Positions 57,573-64,000 of a stretch of DNA of 64,000 nucleotides are shown piece after piece. Below the pieces are notes generated by a model. That model had not been told where the DNA came from. It saw nothing but the letters and a program-made list of their open reading frames with translations, and made no database searches. Numbering within the stretch: the first letter of the stretch is position 1; each line of letters starts with the position of its first letter. The position numbers and the translations under genes were made by a program. This stretch comes from Pseudomonadota bacterium. GTDB taxonomy: Bacteria > Pseudomonadota > Alphaproteobacteria > Rhizobiales > Rhizobiaceae. The DNA lies in the NCBI GenBank assembly GCA_023451735.1, contig JAEXYH010000093.1, positions 62,001 through 126,000 of the forward strand, written 5' to 3'.

Positions 57573-58013
57573 ATGAAGATCAGGATGACCGCCATCACCG
57601 CCGCCGCACTCTGTCTTGGCTTGGCGGCTGCAGCCGTCGCTCAGGACAATCCTGTCGCCAAGCGCGAGCAGATGATGAAGCAGGTCGGTGCTTCCATGGG
57701 CGCGATAGGTGCCATCGCCAAGGGCGAGAAGCCTTATGACGCCGAGGCGATCAAGACCGCGCTGACGACGATCAGCGCCGACATGAAGGCCTTCCCGGAG
57801 CAGTTCCCGGCCGGATCCGAGGTCAATTCCGCAGCCGCCCCGGCGATCTGGGAAAACATGGACGACTTCAAGGCGAAGGCGCTGAAGCTTGCCAGCGATG
57901 CGGATACGATCCTCGCATCCATGCCGGCGGATCAGGCCGGCACCGCTGAAGCCATGAAGACGCTCGGCGCCAATTGCGGTACCTGCCACCAGACTTATCG
58001 TCTGAAGCGCTAG
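57573..58013 (+). CDS. Cytochrome c' (class II c-type)
   Basis: 146 residues. A Sec signal peptide (cleavage near VAQD), then a four-helix bundle with a C-terminal heme motif CGTCHQTYRLKR (Cys135, Cys138, His139), placed as in cytochrome c'. Periplasmic. Cytochromes c' bind NO and CO and can relieve nitrosative stress. GAGGAG ribosome site. Followed 83 bp later by a diheme cytochrome c; the pair is probably one operon. Confidence 0.93.
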   Translation: MKIRMTAITAAALCLGLAAAAVAQDNPVAKREQMMKQVGASMGAIGAIAKGEKPYDAEAIKTALTTISADMKAFPEQFPAGSEVNSAAAPAIWENMDDFKAKALKLASDADTILASMPADQAGTAEAMKTLGANCGTCHQTYRLKR

Positions 58014-58096
58014 GCAACATGGTTTCAGGACGTCGCGCGGCTGGTCTGCGCGGCATCTTTTCATAAACCTGCAGAATGGTTTTCCGGAGACATGCC

Positions 58097-59008
58097 ATGG
58101 CCTCGACATGGTCGAAGATAGCGGCGGCGGGCGTTGCGGTGATTTCGCTGGGTGCTGCGACCGCATGGGCGCTGACGAAACCCCAGCCCCACCCGGAAAG
58201 CTATTGGGCAAACCTTGGCGAGCCCGATCTGGCGAATGGCGAACAGCTGTTCTGGGCGGGCGGCTGTGCCAGCTGTCATGCCGCAACCGGCGCCGAGGGC
58301 GATGCGCTGAAGGTGATGTCGGGCGGCCGCGCGCTGCCGAGTCCGTTTGGCACCTTCCATATCCCGAACATTTCCTCCGACCCGGACGCCGGCATCGGCC
58401 GCTGGACGCTGGCGCAGTTCGGCGATGCCATGACCCGCGGCGTCGGGCCGGGCGGTGAACACCTTTATCCGTCCTTCCCTTACGGCTCTTATGCCCGCAT
58501 GTCGCCAAAGGATGTCAACGATCTTTTCGGTTACCTGAAGACCTTGCCTGCCAGCAGCAATGTCGCGCCCGCCCACGAGATGAGCTTCCCCTTCAACATC
58601 CGCATGGCGGTGGGCGGCTGGAAAATGCTCTATTTCAATGACACCCCGCGGGTGGAACTCGCGTCGGCCGATGAAAAGGTGAAGCGCGGCCAGTATCTCG
58701 TCGAAGGCCCGGGGCATTGCGGCGAATGCCACACGCCGCGCAATGCGCTCGGCGGCTTCCAGGCCGGCAAATGGCTGGCCGGCGGACCGAACCCCGAGGG
58801 CAAGGGCACCATTCCCGGTATCGCCCCCGGCGGCGCCATCAACTCCTGGAGCGAAGACGACATCGTCAACTACCTGGAAACCGGCTTCACGCCGGACTAC
58901 GATTCCGCCGGTGGTTCGATGGTCGAAGTCCAGAAAAACATGGCGCACCTGCCGAAGAGCGATCTGGAGGCGATTGCCGCCTATCTGAAGGCCGTACCGG
59001 TGCAGTGA
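58097..59008 (+). CDS. Diheme cytochrome c
   Basis: 303 residues from ATG 58097 with GGAG 8 nt upstream. A signal-anchor N-terminus (TWSKIAAAGVAVISLGAATA), then two heme sites: CASCH (Cys57, Cys60, His61) and CGECH (Cys208, Cys211, His212). Each domain has a conserved downstream Met-like ligand region (GGRALPSPFGTFHIP; GGSMVEVQKNMAHLP). Resembles the diheme subunits of membrane-bound dehydrogenases and periplasmic electron-transfer proteins. It pairs with the upstream cytochrome c'; a dehydrogenase large subunit is not seen. Confidence 0.9.
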   Translation: MASTWSKIAAAGVAVISLGAATAWALTKPQPHPESYWANLGEPDLANGEQLFWAGGCASCHAATGAEGDALKVMSGGRALPSPFGTFHIPNISSDPDAGIGRWTLAQFGDAMTRGVGPGGEHLYPSFPYGSYARMSPKDVNDLFGYLKTLPASSNVAPAHEMSFPFNIRMAVGGWKMLYFNDTPRVELASADEKVKRGQYLVEGPGHCGECHTPRNALGGFQAGKWLAGGPNPEGKGTIPGIAPGGAINSWSEDDIVNYLETGFTPDYDSAGGSMVEVQKNMAHLPKSDLEAIAAYLKAVPVQ

Positions 59009-59020
59009 CCACTCGGGATG

Positions 59021-59590
59021 TCACCGATGCTCCGCCGAGAACGGCAGCAGCTCTTCCTCGGCCGTGGCATTCCAAAGTCCGAGCCCTTTCAGCGCTTCCA
59101 CCGTGAAAGTGAAGGGCGCCGTGCCGGCAGCCGTTACCACGCCATTGGATAGCACCGCCTTCGGGCCGTCGACATAGAGGTCCGAGCCGGAGTAATCCGG
59201 ATATTGCTGGTGAGAGCCGAGCCGGTTGCCGGTATGCTGCACAGTGTTCAGCACGCCCGCGCCGGCCAGCATGCTGGCCGCAGCGCAGATCCCGGCTGCC
59301 ATCTTTTTCTGTTCCCGGAACGACCGGACGAGATCATGTAATCCTTCAGGCACAGCGTTGTTTTCCCAAGCAAGCCCGCCCGGGACCACGACCGCATCGA
59401 AATCTCCCGGCCTGACCTCATCATAGGAAAGATCGGGCGTGACTTTCAACCCGCCCATCGAGGTGACGGGGCTGCCGTCTCCTGTCGCAGTCTTTACGGT
59501 GACGCCGAGATAGCTGCGCGCCACCGCCATCAGCAACGCGCATTCCCAGTCGGCAAATTCCGGCGTGAGTGCCACCACGATCGCTGTCAT
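59021..59590 (-). CDS. DJ-1/PfpI family protein
   Basis: 189-residue class I glutamine-amidotransferase-like protein, convergent with the diheme cytochrome gene. Nucleophile Cys102 in AAGICAAASMLAGAG, preceded by VVVPGGLAWENNA. The catalytic acid position and the usual E at the start (EFADWE) match the PfpI/YhbO branch. May act as a protease, chaperone or glyoxalase-like detoxification enzyme. Cytosolic. Confidence 0.9.
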   Translation of the reverse strand: MTAIVVALTPEFADWECALLMAVARSYLGVTVKTATGDGSPVTSMGGLKVTPDLSYDEVRPGDFDAVVVPGGLAWENNAVPEGLHDLVRSFREQKKMAAGICAAASMLAGAGVLNTVQHTGNRLGSHQQYPDYSGSDLYVDGPKAVLSNGVVTAAGTAPFTFTVEALKGLGLWNATAEEELLPFSAEHR

Positions 59591-59621
59591 TCGTCCATCC
59601 TCCCCGGAGCTGAAATGACCG

Positions 59622-60110
59622 TCAGGCCAGCGCCTGTGTATAGCGCATGCCGGTCACCGGCCGCGGCTTGAATTCCATCTGTTCGTAGAAGCGGTGGGCC
59701 GCCGAATTGCCCGTGGTGGCGCTGACCGAAAGATAGCCGCAGCCGGCAGTCCGGGCGATATCGCGGGCACGGGAAACCAGATGCTGGCCGATGCCGTGGC
59801 CGCGCTGTCCGTCGCGCACGAAGAGATGATGCAGGTCCATGCCGCGCGCACCTTCCTGGGCGCGGTAAAGCGGTACGAGAATGGCGTAGCCGATCAGTTC
59901 GCTACCCGTGTCCGCCACGATCGCCGTGATCCAGGGCATGTCGCCGAACAGGTCGCGCTCCAGGATGTCGGGCGTCATTGCCGAGGCGTCGTGATGATGC
60001 GCGGCAAGCGCGGCGATCATCGCGTTGAGTTCCGGCAGGTCATGGCGCTTGGCGTGACGGATTGTCACCACGGCGGGGCGGGGAAGGGAGATTTCGCTGT
60101 CTTCGGTCAT
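59622..60110 (-). CDS. GNAT family acetyltransferase
   Basis: 162 residues from ATG 60110. Acetyl-CoA binding motif A is DLHHLFVRDGQRGHGIGQHL (R/Q-x-x-G-x-G/A pattern), followed by motif B ATTGNSAAHRFYEQMEFKP. Substrate unknown. An upstream ATG at 60188 would add 26 residues but crosses a terminator. It begins about 46 bp after a strong hairpin that closes the MerR gene. Confidence 0.88.
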   Translation of the reverse strand: MTEDSEISLPRPAVVTIRHAKRHDLPELNAMIAALAAHHHDASAMTPDILERDLFGDMPWITAIVADTGSELIGYAILVPLYRAQEGARGMDLHHLFVRDGQRGHGIGQHLVSRARDIARTAGCGYLSVSATTGNSAAHRFYEQMEFKPRPVTGMRYTQALA

Positions 60111-60154
60111 TTCGGCATCCTCTGGTCTTGTGGTGCCGTCAGGTGCCGTCTGAA

Positions 60155-60184
60155 ACAACAAAGCCGCCTGACGGCGGCTTGTTG
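60155..60184 (-). terminator. Terminator of the MerR gene
   Basis: CAAC-A-AAGCCGCC-TGAC-GGCGGCTT-GTTG forms a long stem with a 4-nt loop between the MerR gene (ending at 60324) and the GNAT gene. Confidence 0.75.
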
Positions 60185-60323
60185 ACATGATGATCTGTCG
60201 AGCCGCCCTTTACAGGTAGGCCCAAAAATATACTGCGGCGGTGGTTGTGCGCATATCGATCATGGCGCGTTTCATGCGCCTGTCTTGGGATGTTGTCAAG
60301 CGCGAGATGGTCAGGAATCATCC

Positions 60324-60740
60324 TCAATGTTCCCCGTCGCAAAGTCCATGGTCGGTGAGCGAGCGGATGACGTAGCAGTCCTCGATCGCGTGGTCGCCGT
60401 CGCAGTGGGAGACGATGCGCTCCAGTTCCTGCTCAAGCTTCTTCAGTTTCTCGATCTTGTCGCGCACGCTTTTCAGATGATCGGTCGCGATCCGGTCGAC
60501 GTTGCCGCAGGGCTGGTGCGGGTGCTGGCTGAGTGCGATCAGTTCGCGGATGGCGGAAATGTCGAGCCCCAGATCCCGCGCATGGCGGATGAAGGCAAGC
60601 CGCTCGAGATCGTGACGCTCATAACGTCGCTGGTTGCCCTCCGAGCGTTCCGCCGCAGCCAGCAAGCCCATCTGCTCGTAATAGCGGATGGTCGGCACCT
60701 TCACGCCCGTCCGTTTCGAAAGATCGCCGATCGAAAGCAT
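60324..60740 (-). CDS. MerR family transcriptional regulator, metal-sensing type
   Basis: 138 residues from ATG 60740. Winged-HTH IGDLSKRTGVKVPTIRYYEQ and the long dimer helix. C-terminal ligand region has several Cys/His: HPHQPCGNVDRI near 80, then SHCDGDHAIEDCYVIRSLTD and HGLCDGEH at the end. That pattern fits ZntR/CadR-like divalent metal sensors or related. No metal exporter sits next to it; dmeRF lies 0.8 kb away but has its own regulator. Confidence 0.85.
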   Translation of the reverse strand: MLSIGDLSKRTGVKVPTIRYYEQMGLLAAAERSEGNQRRYERHDLERLAFIRHARDLGLDISAIRELIALSQHPHQPCGNVDRIATDHLKSVRDKIEKLKKLEQELERIVSHCDGDHAIEDCYVIRSLTDHGLCDGEH

Positions 60741-60841
60741 GATGCCCTCCAAATCTATAGTCTCTGGAGATATCTAATCGGCGATCCCTTATCGTTCAAG
60801 GCCAGGTATCCGCATGTGAACCCCATGGTCCCGGCACGTCG

Positions 60842-61357
60842 TTACAGCTCATTTGTTTCGTCTTTCGCGCTGTTGGGGACAAAGTCCACAGCGGTCGGGA
60901 CATCGAGGGTTATCGCCATAGTCTGCATCTCCTCGTTCACGCCCATAGCTTCGAGAATGGCATTGGCGATCTCGGTTTCCACCGCTTCGCGGTCTTCAGG
61001 CGACATCGCGTCGAGATCGTCCTCGGTCAGGTCGTGATCTTCCAGATATTGATCACGGATCCGCTCGGCGAAAGTCTTGTCGGCAAGCTCCATGAACTGT
61101 CTTTCGTATATGCTGAGCGTATCGTCCTCGAGGCTGGCCTTGTCTGTCTCGACGTCAGGACGTTCCGGAACCAGGAACATGCTGGCCAGCTTGGCGCTGA
61201 ATGACGTATCGCCGCTGGCCTGCGCGTTGCCTTGGTTGTCGTTGCCGCGCTCCTGCTGTCGGTTTTCATCCAGGAAGAACAGCTCTGTGCCGCGCTTGGC
61301 GGATTTTTCCGTCGTGCCTGCGTAGGAATTGAAACTGGAACTCGAAGTGACGAACAT
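60842..61357 (-). CDS. Acidic hypothetical protein (171 aa)
   Basis: 171 residues. The N-terminal third is polar and low-complexity (ENRQQERGNDNQGNAQASGD); the rest is acidic and helical (YERQFMELADKTFAERIRDQ, DHDLTEDDLDAMSPEDREAV, ETEIANAILEAMGVNEEMQT). No membrane segment or signal peptide. 102 bp after the MerR gene but on the same strand upstream. Not recognised. Its composition resembles other rhizobial small acidic proteins with no known role. Confidence 0.65.
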   Translation of the reverse strand: MFVTSSSSFNSYAGTTEKSAKRGTELFFLDENRQQERGNDNQGNAQASGDTSFSAKLASMFLVPERPDVETDKASLEDDTLSIYERQFMELADKTFAERIRDQYLEDHDLTEDDLDAMSPEDREAVETEIANAILEAMGVNEEMQTMAITLDVPTAVDFVPNSAKDETNEL

Positions 61358-61470
61358 GACAGTCTCCTCATCTTTTGTGATACATGATTACAAAATGGAG
61401 CTTGCTCGGAGCTAGAGAGGAGTTCGCAGGAGAGGCGCAGTTCATGAATTGCATCGGACAAAATTAAATA

Positions 61471-61493
61471 TAGTATACCCCCCTATATTATAG
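61471..61493. promoter_or_regulatory. dmeR operator candidate (C-tract flanked by TATA arms)
   Basis: TAGTATA-CCCCCC-TATATTATAG (C-tract 61478-61483) just upstream of dmeR. RcnR/DmeR proteins bind G/C tracts flanked by AT-rich inverted repeats, and this fits that pattern closely. Confidence 0.78.
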
Positions 61494-61505
61494 TCGGAGC
61501 GAGAC

Positions 61506-61778
61506 GTGTCACACACCATTCGGGACAAGGCAAAACTCCTGGCGCGCGTGCGCCGTATGAAGGGGCAGATGGAGGCCGTCGAGCGTGCGCTGGAGGCGGA
61601 GGCGCCCTGCGGCGAGGTTCTGCAGCTTCTGGCTTCTATTCGAGGCGCGCTGGCCGGGCTGACCGGGGAGGTTATCGACGGGCATCTGCATGAGCATGTG
61701 GTTCATGCCGAAAGCGATGCCGAGCGTGAGAAGGCCGCCGCCGAACTCGCCGATATCCTGAAGACATACATCCGATGA
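61506..61778 (+). CDS. dmeR: Nickel/cobalt-responsive repressor DmeR (RcnR/CsoR family)
   Basis: 90-residue all-helical metal-sensing repressor from GTG 61506. The RcnR metal signature is complete: N-terminal SHTIRDK with His3, Cys35 (EAPCGEVLQ), His60 and His64 (VIDGHLHEHVVHA). Binding Ni2+ or Co2+ releases the protein from its C-tract operator, allowing expression of the exporter downstream. Matches the dmeRF system described in Rhizobium leguminosarum. Followed by dmeF, whose translation start is uncertain. Confidence 0.93.
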   Translation: MSHTIRDKAKLLARVRRMKGQMEAVERALEAEAPCGEVLQLLASIRGALAGLTGEVIDGHLHEHVVHAESDAEREKAAAELADILKTYIR

Positions 61779-61916
61779 GGAGGTGTGCCTGCTGTCCAGA
61801 CATGTCGCGCGAAAGACATGTCGGAAAACAAAAAGATGAAGCGTGATGAGCGATCCGGAGGACCGGCGCGCGTTGATGCGGCCCCGATCGGTCGAGTGAT
61901 GGAAATGGAGCCTGGC

Positions 61917-62888
61917 ATGGCAAGCAGTGTCGACAGTCTGAAGCACGAGCACATGTTTCTCGGTGCGGATCATGAGCGCAATGAGCGGAAGGTGTGGCTG
62001 GTCATCGCGCTCACCGCCTCGATGATGGTGGCGGAAATTGTTGCCGGTTCGATCTTCGGCTCCATGGCGCTGACGGCGGACGGCTGGCACATGTCCACCC
62101 ATGCGGGCGCCATGCTGATCTCGGCGCTGGCCTATATGTATGCAAGGCGTAATGCGAAGAACCCGCGCTACACGTTCGGCACCGGCAAACTGGGCGATCT
62201 TGCCGGTTTTGCCAGTGCCATCGTGCTGGCGCTGGTGGCGCTGTTTATTGCCTGGGAGAGTTTCGAGCGCCTTGCGAACCCTGTCGCGATCGACTTCGAT
62301 CAGGCGATCTTCGTCGCCGTCATAGGTCTTGCCGTAAACCTGCTCAGCGCCTGGCTGCTGCGGGATGATCACGATCATCACCATGGCGGCCATCACGGTC
62401 ACCATGGGCATCACGGCGGCCACGATCATGCGGATCATCATGGCAATCACGCCCATGGTGCCGCCGAAGACAATAATCTCCGCGCGGCCTATCTCCATGT
62501 ACTCGCCGACGCGCTGACTTCGGTGCTCGCGATTGCGGCACTCATCCTCGGCCGGCTTTACGGCTGGAACGCGCTCGATCCGATCATGGGCATCGTCGGC
62601 GGTATCGTCATTGCACGCTGGTCCTGGAGCCTTGTCCGCGTCACCTCGCGCGTTCTGCTCGATGCCCAGCCCGATGACGGCCATCTGGCAGGCAGGATCC
62701 GCAAGGTGATGGAAACATCCGACGATACTGTCATGGACCTGCATGTCTGGCAGCTCGGGCCGGGACATAATGCGGCGATCGTTTCGGTCGCGACGACGGC
62801 TCCGAAGGCGCCTTCGTCCTACAAGGAAAAGCTCAAGACCATTCCGGGCCTTTCGCATGTGACGGTGGAGGTGACTGCACTCGGCTAG
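61917..62888 (+). CDS. dmeF: CDF-family Ni2+/Co2+ exporter DmeF
   Basis: Inner-membrane cation diffusion facilitator that expels Ni2+ and Co2+. 323 residues from ATG 61917 (GGAG, 6-nt spacer), where the family sequence starts (HEHMFLGADHERNERKVW). Six helices, transport-site motif HMSTHAGAMLISALAY (with HxxxD-like residues) and HVLADALTSVLAIAALILG. A long His-rich cytosolic loop (about residues 150-182, HDHHHGGHHGHHGHHGGH) is typical of DmeF. Upstream in-frame starts (GTG 61785, ATG 61818) exist but lack convincing coding character. Downstream terminator at 62931. Confidence 0.92.
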   Translation: MASSVDSLKHEHMFLGADHERNERKVWLVIALTASMMVAEIVAGSIFGSMALTADGWHMSTHAGAMLISALAYMYARRNAKNPRYTFGTGKLGDLAGFASAIVLALVALFIAWESFERLANPVAIDFDQAIFVAVIGLAVNLLSAWLLRDDHDHHHGGHHGHHGHHGGHDHADHHGNHAHGAAEDNNLRAAYLHVLADALTSVLAIAALILGRLYGWNALDPIMGIVGGIVIARWSWSLVRVTSRVLLDAQPDDGHLAGRIRKVMETSDDTVMDLHVWQLGPGHNAAIVSVATTAPKAPSSYKEKLKTIPGLSHVTVEVTALG

Positions 62889-62930
62889 TTGCTGGCGATC
62901 TGGAAGGTTCGGGCGAACCGGTAACGGATC

Positions 62931-62978
62931 AAAGACAAAGACCCGAAAGCCGCAACCGGTTTTCGGGTCTTCGTCTTT
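62931..62978. terminator. Terminator after dmeF
   Basis: AAAGAC-A-AAGACCCGAAA (62931-62948) pairs with TTTCGGGTCTT-C-GTCTTT (62961-62978), a 17-bp stem with a bulge, between dmeF and the convergent small gene. Confidence 0.85.
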
Positions 62979-62996
62979 GCATGTCTGTAATCTTGA

Positions 62997-63257
62997 TCAG
63001 GCGAATTCCTGGTAGAGGTTCTGGACCCAGGCTTGCGGTGCGGCGGCCGCACTCAGGCTCGGACCGGCCTCTTCCGCACCCATGGCCCAAAGTGCGCTTG
63101 CAAGAGAGCTTGAAAGCTGCGTGCTGCTGCCGGTCAGTGCATCCGCAAAACGCGTTGCCGAGGCAGTCGTCACCTGAGGCGCTTCCTCTTGGTTGCGCTC
63201 CACCTCTACGGTCCGGTTAGGATACTGATAGCCATTAAGGCCGCTATCGATCTTCAT
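62997..63257 (-). CDS. Small hypothetical protein behind a CtrA-type site
   Basis: 86 residues from ATG 63257 (AAGG 3 nt upstream). Mostly Ala/Ser-rich and helical with a C-terminal segment WVQNLYQEFA. A mid region (SATRFADALTGSSTQLSSSL, ASALWAMGAEEAG) lacks cysteines and membrane segments. A full CtrA consensus site lies 24 bp upstream, so the gene may belong to the cell-cycle or motility regulon. No homolog recognised; the tail is reminiscent of flagellar or rod-associated small proteins, but that is a guess. Confidence 0.65.
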   Translation of the reverse strand: MKIDSGLNGYQYPNRTVEVERNQEEAPQVTTASATRFADALTGSSTQLSSSLASALWAMGAEEAGPSLSAAAAPQAWVQNLYQEFA

Positions 63258-63645
63258 CGCCTTGGTCCATGTTCGGTTAGTTAACGAATGGTTAACGATG
63301 GAACCTTGCGCGAAGCTTGCGTCGACCTTGTGGCAGGGCTGAGGAGGACTTGACAGGCGGCGATGTGCTTATTCGATGCCACGAAAAGTCATTTAGAAGC
63401 GCGAGTTTATGCAGCCATCGGCAGGCTCTGGCGGTGATGGGGGGGAAATGAAATTCTATCTGAAAACCGACCTGCGCCACGTGGTGGAGATGGCTGGTAT
63501 CGCCCACGTTTGCGTCTTAACCCACCGTCGCCGTCGCCTTTGAGAGAATCGGGCGGGAGCTTGTAGTCGCTCCTGAATTGCTTCGGGCCAACCGAAAGGC
63601 TGGCCCGCTTGTCATTCGTATGGATAGGGATTGCGTCGACGCGCC
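63258..63645. other. 388-bp intergenic region with CtrA box and hairpin
   Basis: Contains TTAA-N7-TTAA (63281-63295) and, at 63584-63607, a hairpin CGGGCCA-ACC-GAAA-GGC-TGGCCCG with a GAAA loop. No convincing ORF was seen on either strand. Confidence 0.5.
63281..63295 (-). promoter_or_regulatory. CtrA binding-site consensus
   Basis: TTAACGAATGGTTAA matches TTAA-N7-TTAA exactly and sits 24 bp before the start of the 62997-63257 gene. It is the only exact match I found. Confidence 0.75.
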
Positions 63646-64000
63646 TTACATCTTCCCCGCAACCTTGATCGCGAACGCATATTCAAACGCGATCTCTTCC
63701 AGTCGCTGGAAACGTCCCGACTTGCCGCCATGGCCGGCGGCCATGTTGGTCTTCAGAAGAATCGGCGCAGTGCCCGTCGTATGCTCGCGCAACTTCGCCA
63801 CCCACTTGGTCGGTTCCCAATAGGTGACCCGCGGATCGGTGAGGCCTGAAATCGCAAGGATCGGCGGATAGGCGCGGCCGGTCACGTTATCGTAGGGCGA
63901 GTAGGCTGCAATCCAGCGATACTCTTCCTCTGACTCGATCGGATTGCCCCATTCCGGCCATTCCGGCGGCGTCAGCGGCAGCGTGTCGTCGAGCATGGTG
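63646..64000 (-). CDS. ptrB: Oligopeptidase B-like S9 peptidase, C-terminal part (5' end outside window)
   Basis: The visible C-terminal about 118 residues of a prolyl-oligopeptidase-family enzyme: TMLDDTLPLTPPEWPEWGNP, then YRWIAAYSPYDNV, catalytic Asp in ISGLTDPRVTYWEPTKW and catalytic His in MAAGHGGKSGRFQRLEE. The spacing and sequence match oligopeptidase B, a trypsin-like peptidase cleaving after Arg/Lys. The nucleophilic Ser and beta-propeller domain lie beyond base 64000. Reading continues off the right edge, so the ATG at 63996 is internal. Confidence 0.9.
   Translation of the reverse strand, partial: TMLDDTLPLTPPEWPEWGNPIESEEEYRWIAAYSPYDNVTGRAYPPILAISGLTDPRVTYWEPTKWVAKLREHTTGTAPILLKTNMAAGHGGKSGRFQRLEEIAFEYAFAIKVAGKM

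Noticed and set aside
62365..62460. Direct CAT/GGC-rich repeats that look like a microsatellite
   Set aside because: They encode the His-rich loop of DmeF, which is typical of that transporter.
63292..63507. Minus-strand ORF in the last intergenic region
   Set aside because: Starts without an SD, overlaps the CtrA-type site and has random-looking composition.
1..64000. CRISPR array, tRNA or rRNA genes, insertion sequences, prophage or integrase genes
   Set aside because: No spaced direct repeats, cloverleaf-type genes, transposase motifs or phage modules were seen on reading through; a tRNAscan or IS search could still find short or degenerate ones.

Overview
The window looks like chromosomal DNA of a rhizobial alphaproteobacterium (Rhizobiaceae: the Rhizobium/Agrobacterium group). 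The signs are high-GC coding with strong GC third-position bias, a dmeRF-type nickel/cobalt system, an OhrR/Ohr pair, rhizobial-type intergenic palindromes, several Tat lipoprotein L,D-transpeptidases, and a full-length CtrA-type site. No tRNA, rRNA, CRISPR array, transposase, integrase or phage gene was seen. It reads as ordinary chromosome with many small regulated modules, not as an island.

Layout. 1-3.1 kb: two glutathione S-transferases, a LysR regulator and a decayed parDE toxin-antitoxin pair. 3.1-6.1 kb: a secreted beta-helix protein and a PAS-GAF-GGDEF diguanylate cyclase. 6.2-8.4 kb: a divergent MarR/MFS efflux pair with a visible operator on the promoter. 8.5-11.2 kb: the ligase-associated exonuclease plus ATP-dependent ligase repair pair. 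11.4-17.7 kb: a membrane protein, an alpha/beta hydrolase, a chemotaxis receptor and two L,D-transpeptidase lipoproteins. 18.6-22.9 kb: a tightly overlapping operon of phosphoethanolamine transferase, diacylglycerol kinase, response regulator and histidine kinase (envelope charge and cationic peptide resistance). 23.1-26.1 kb: ohrR/ohr, a LysE exporter and an Xre-RES toxin-antitoxin module. 26.4-29.6 kb: a MarR regulator divergent from a four-gene DUF899-DUF1579-DUF1579-VOC operon, with a perfect palindrome between them.

29.8-45.5 kb: HerA-like ATPase, YihY membrane protein, CorA magnesium channel with a possible leader peptide, a YiiG-like protein, a secreted hydrolase, two aldo/keto reductases, an MFS/LysR divergent pair, an acyltransferase, a phospholipase D protein and a ChaC-like cyclotransferase. 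45.6-55.8 kb: branched-chain aminotransferase, a PhyH-like dioxygenase, an esterase, a GGDEF-EAL protein, TauE/SafE, iron/manganese superoxide dismutase, a third L,D-transpeptidase, an ADPRibase-Mn-like phosphoesterase and cytochrome b561. 55.9-59.6 kb: a WYL/YafY regulator with a LysE exporter and a striking inverted-repeat operator, then cytochrome c', a diheme cytochrome c and a DJ-1/PfpI protein. 59.6-64 kb: GNAT, MerR, an acidic unknown protein, dmeR-dmeF, a small protein behind a CtrA-type box, and the 3' end of an oligopeptidase B-like gene.

Themes: stress defence (peroxide, superoxide, metals, cationic peptides, drugs, glutathione chemistry), envelope remodelling and cyclic-di-GMP signalling. 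I saw no wholly new multi-gene machine. The strongest leads are the double-lesion parDE remnant, the MarR-controlled DUF899/DUF1579x2/VOC operon, the three-half-site YafY-LysE operator, the CtrA-box small gene, and the corA leader with an upstream reading frame.
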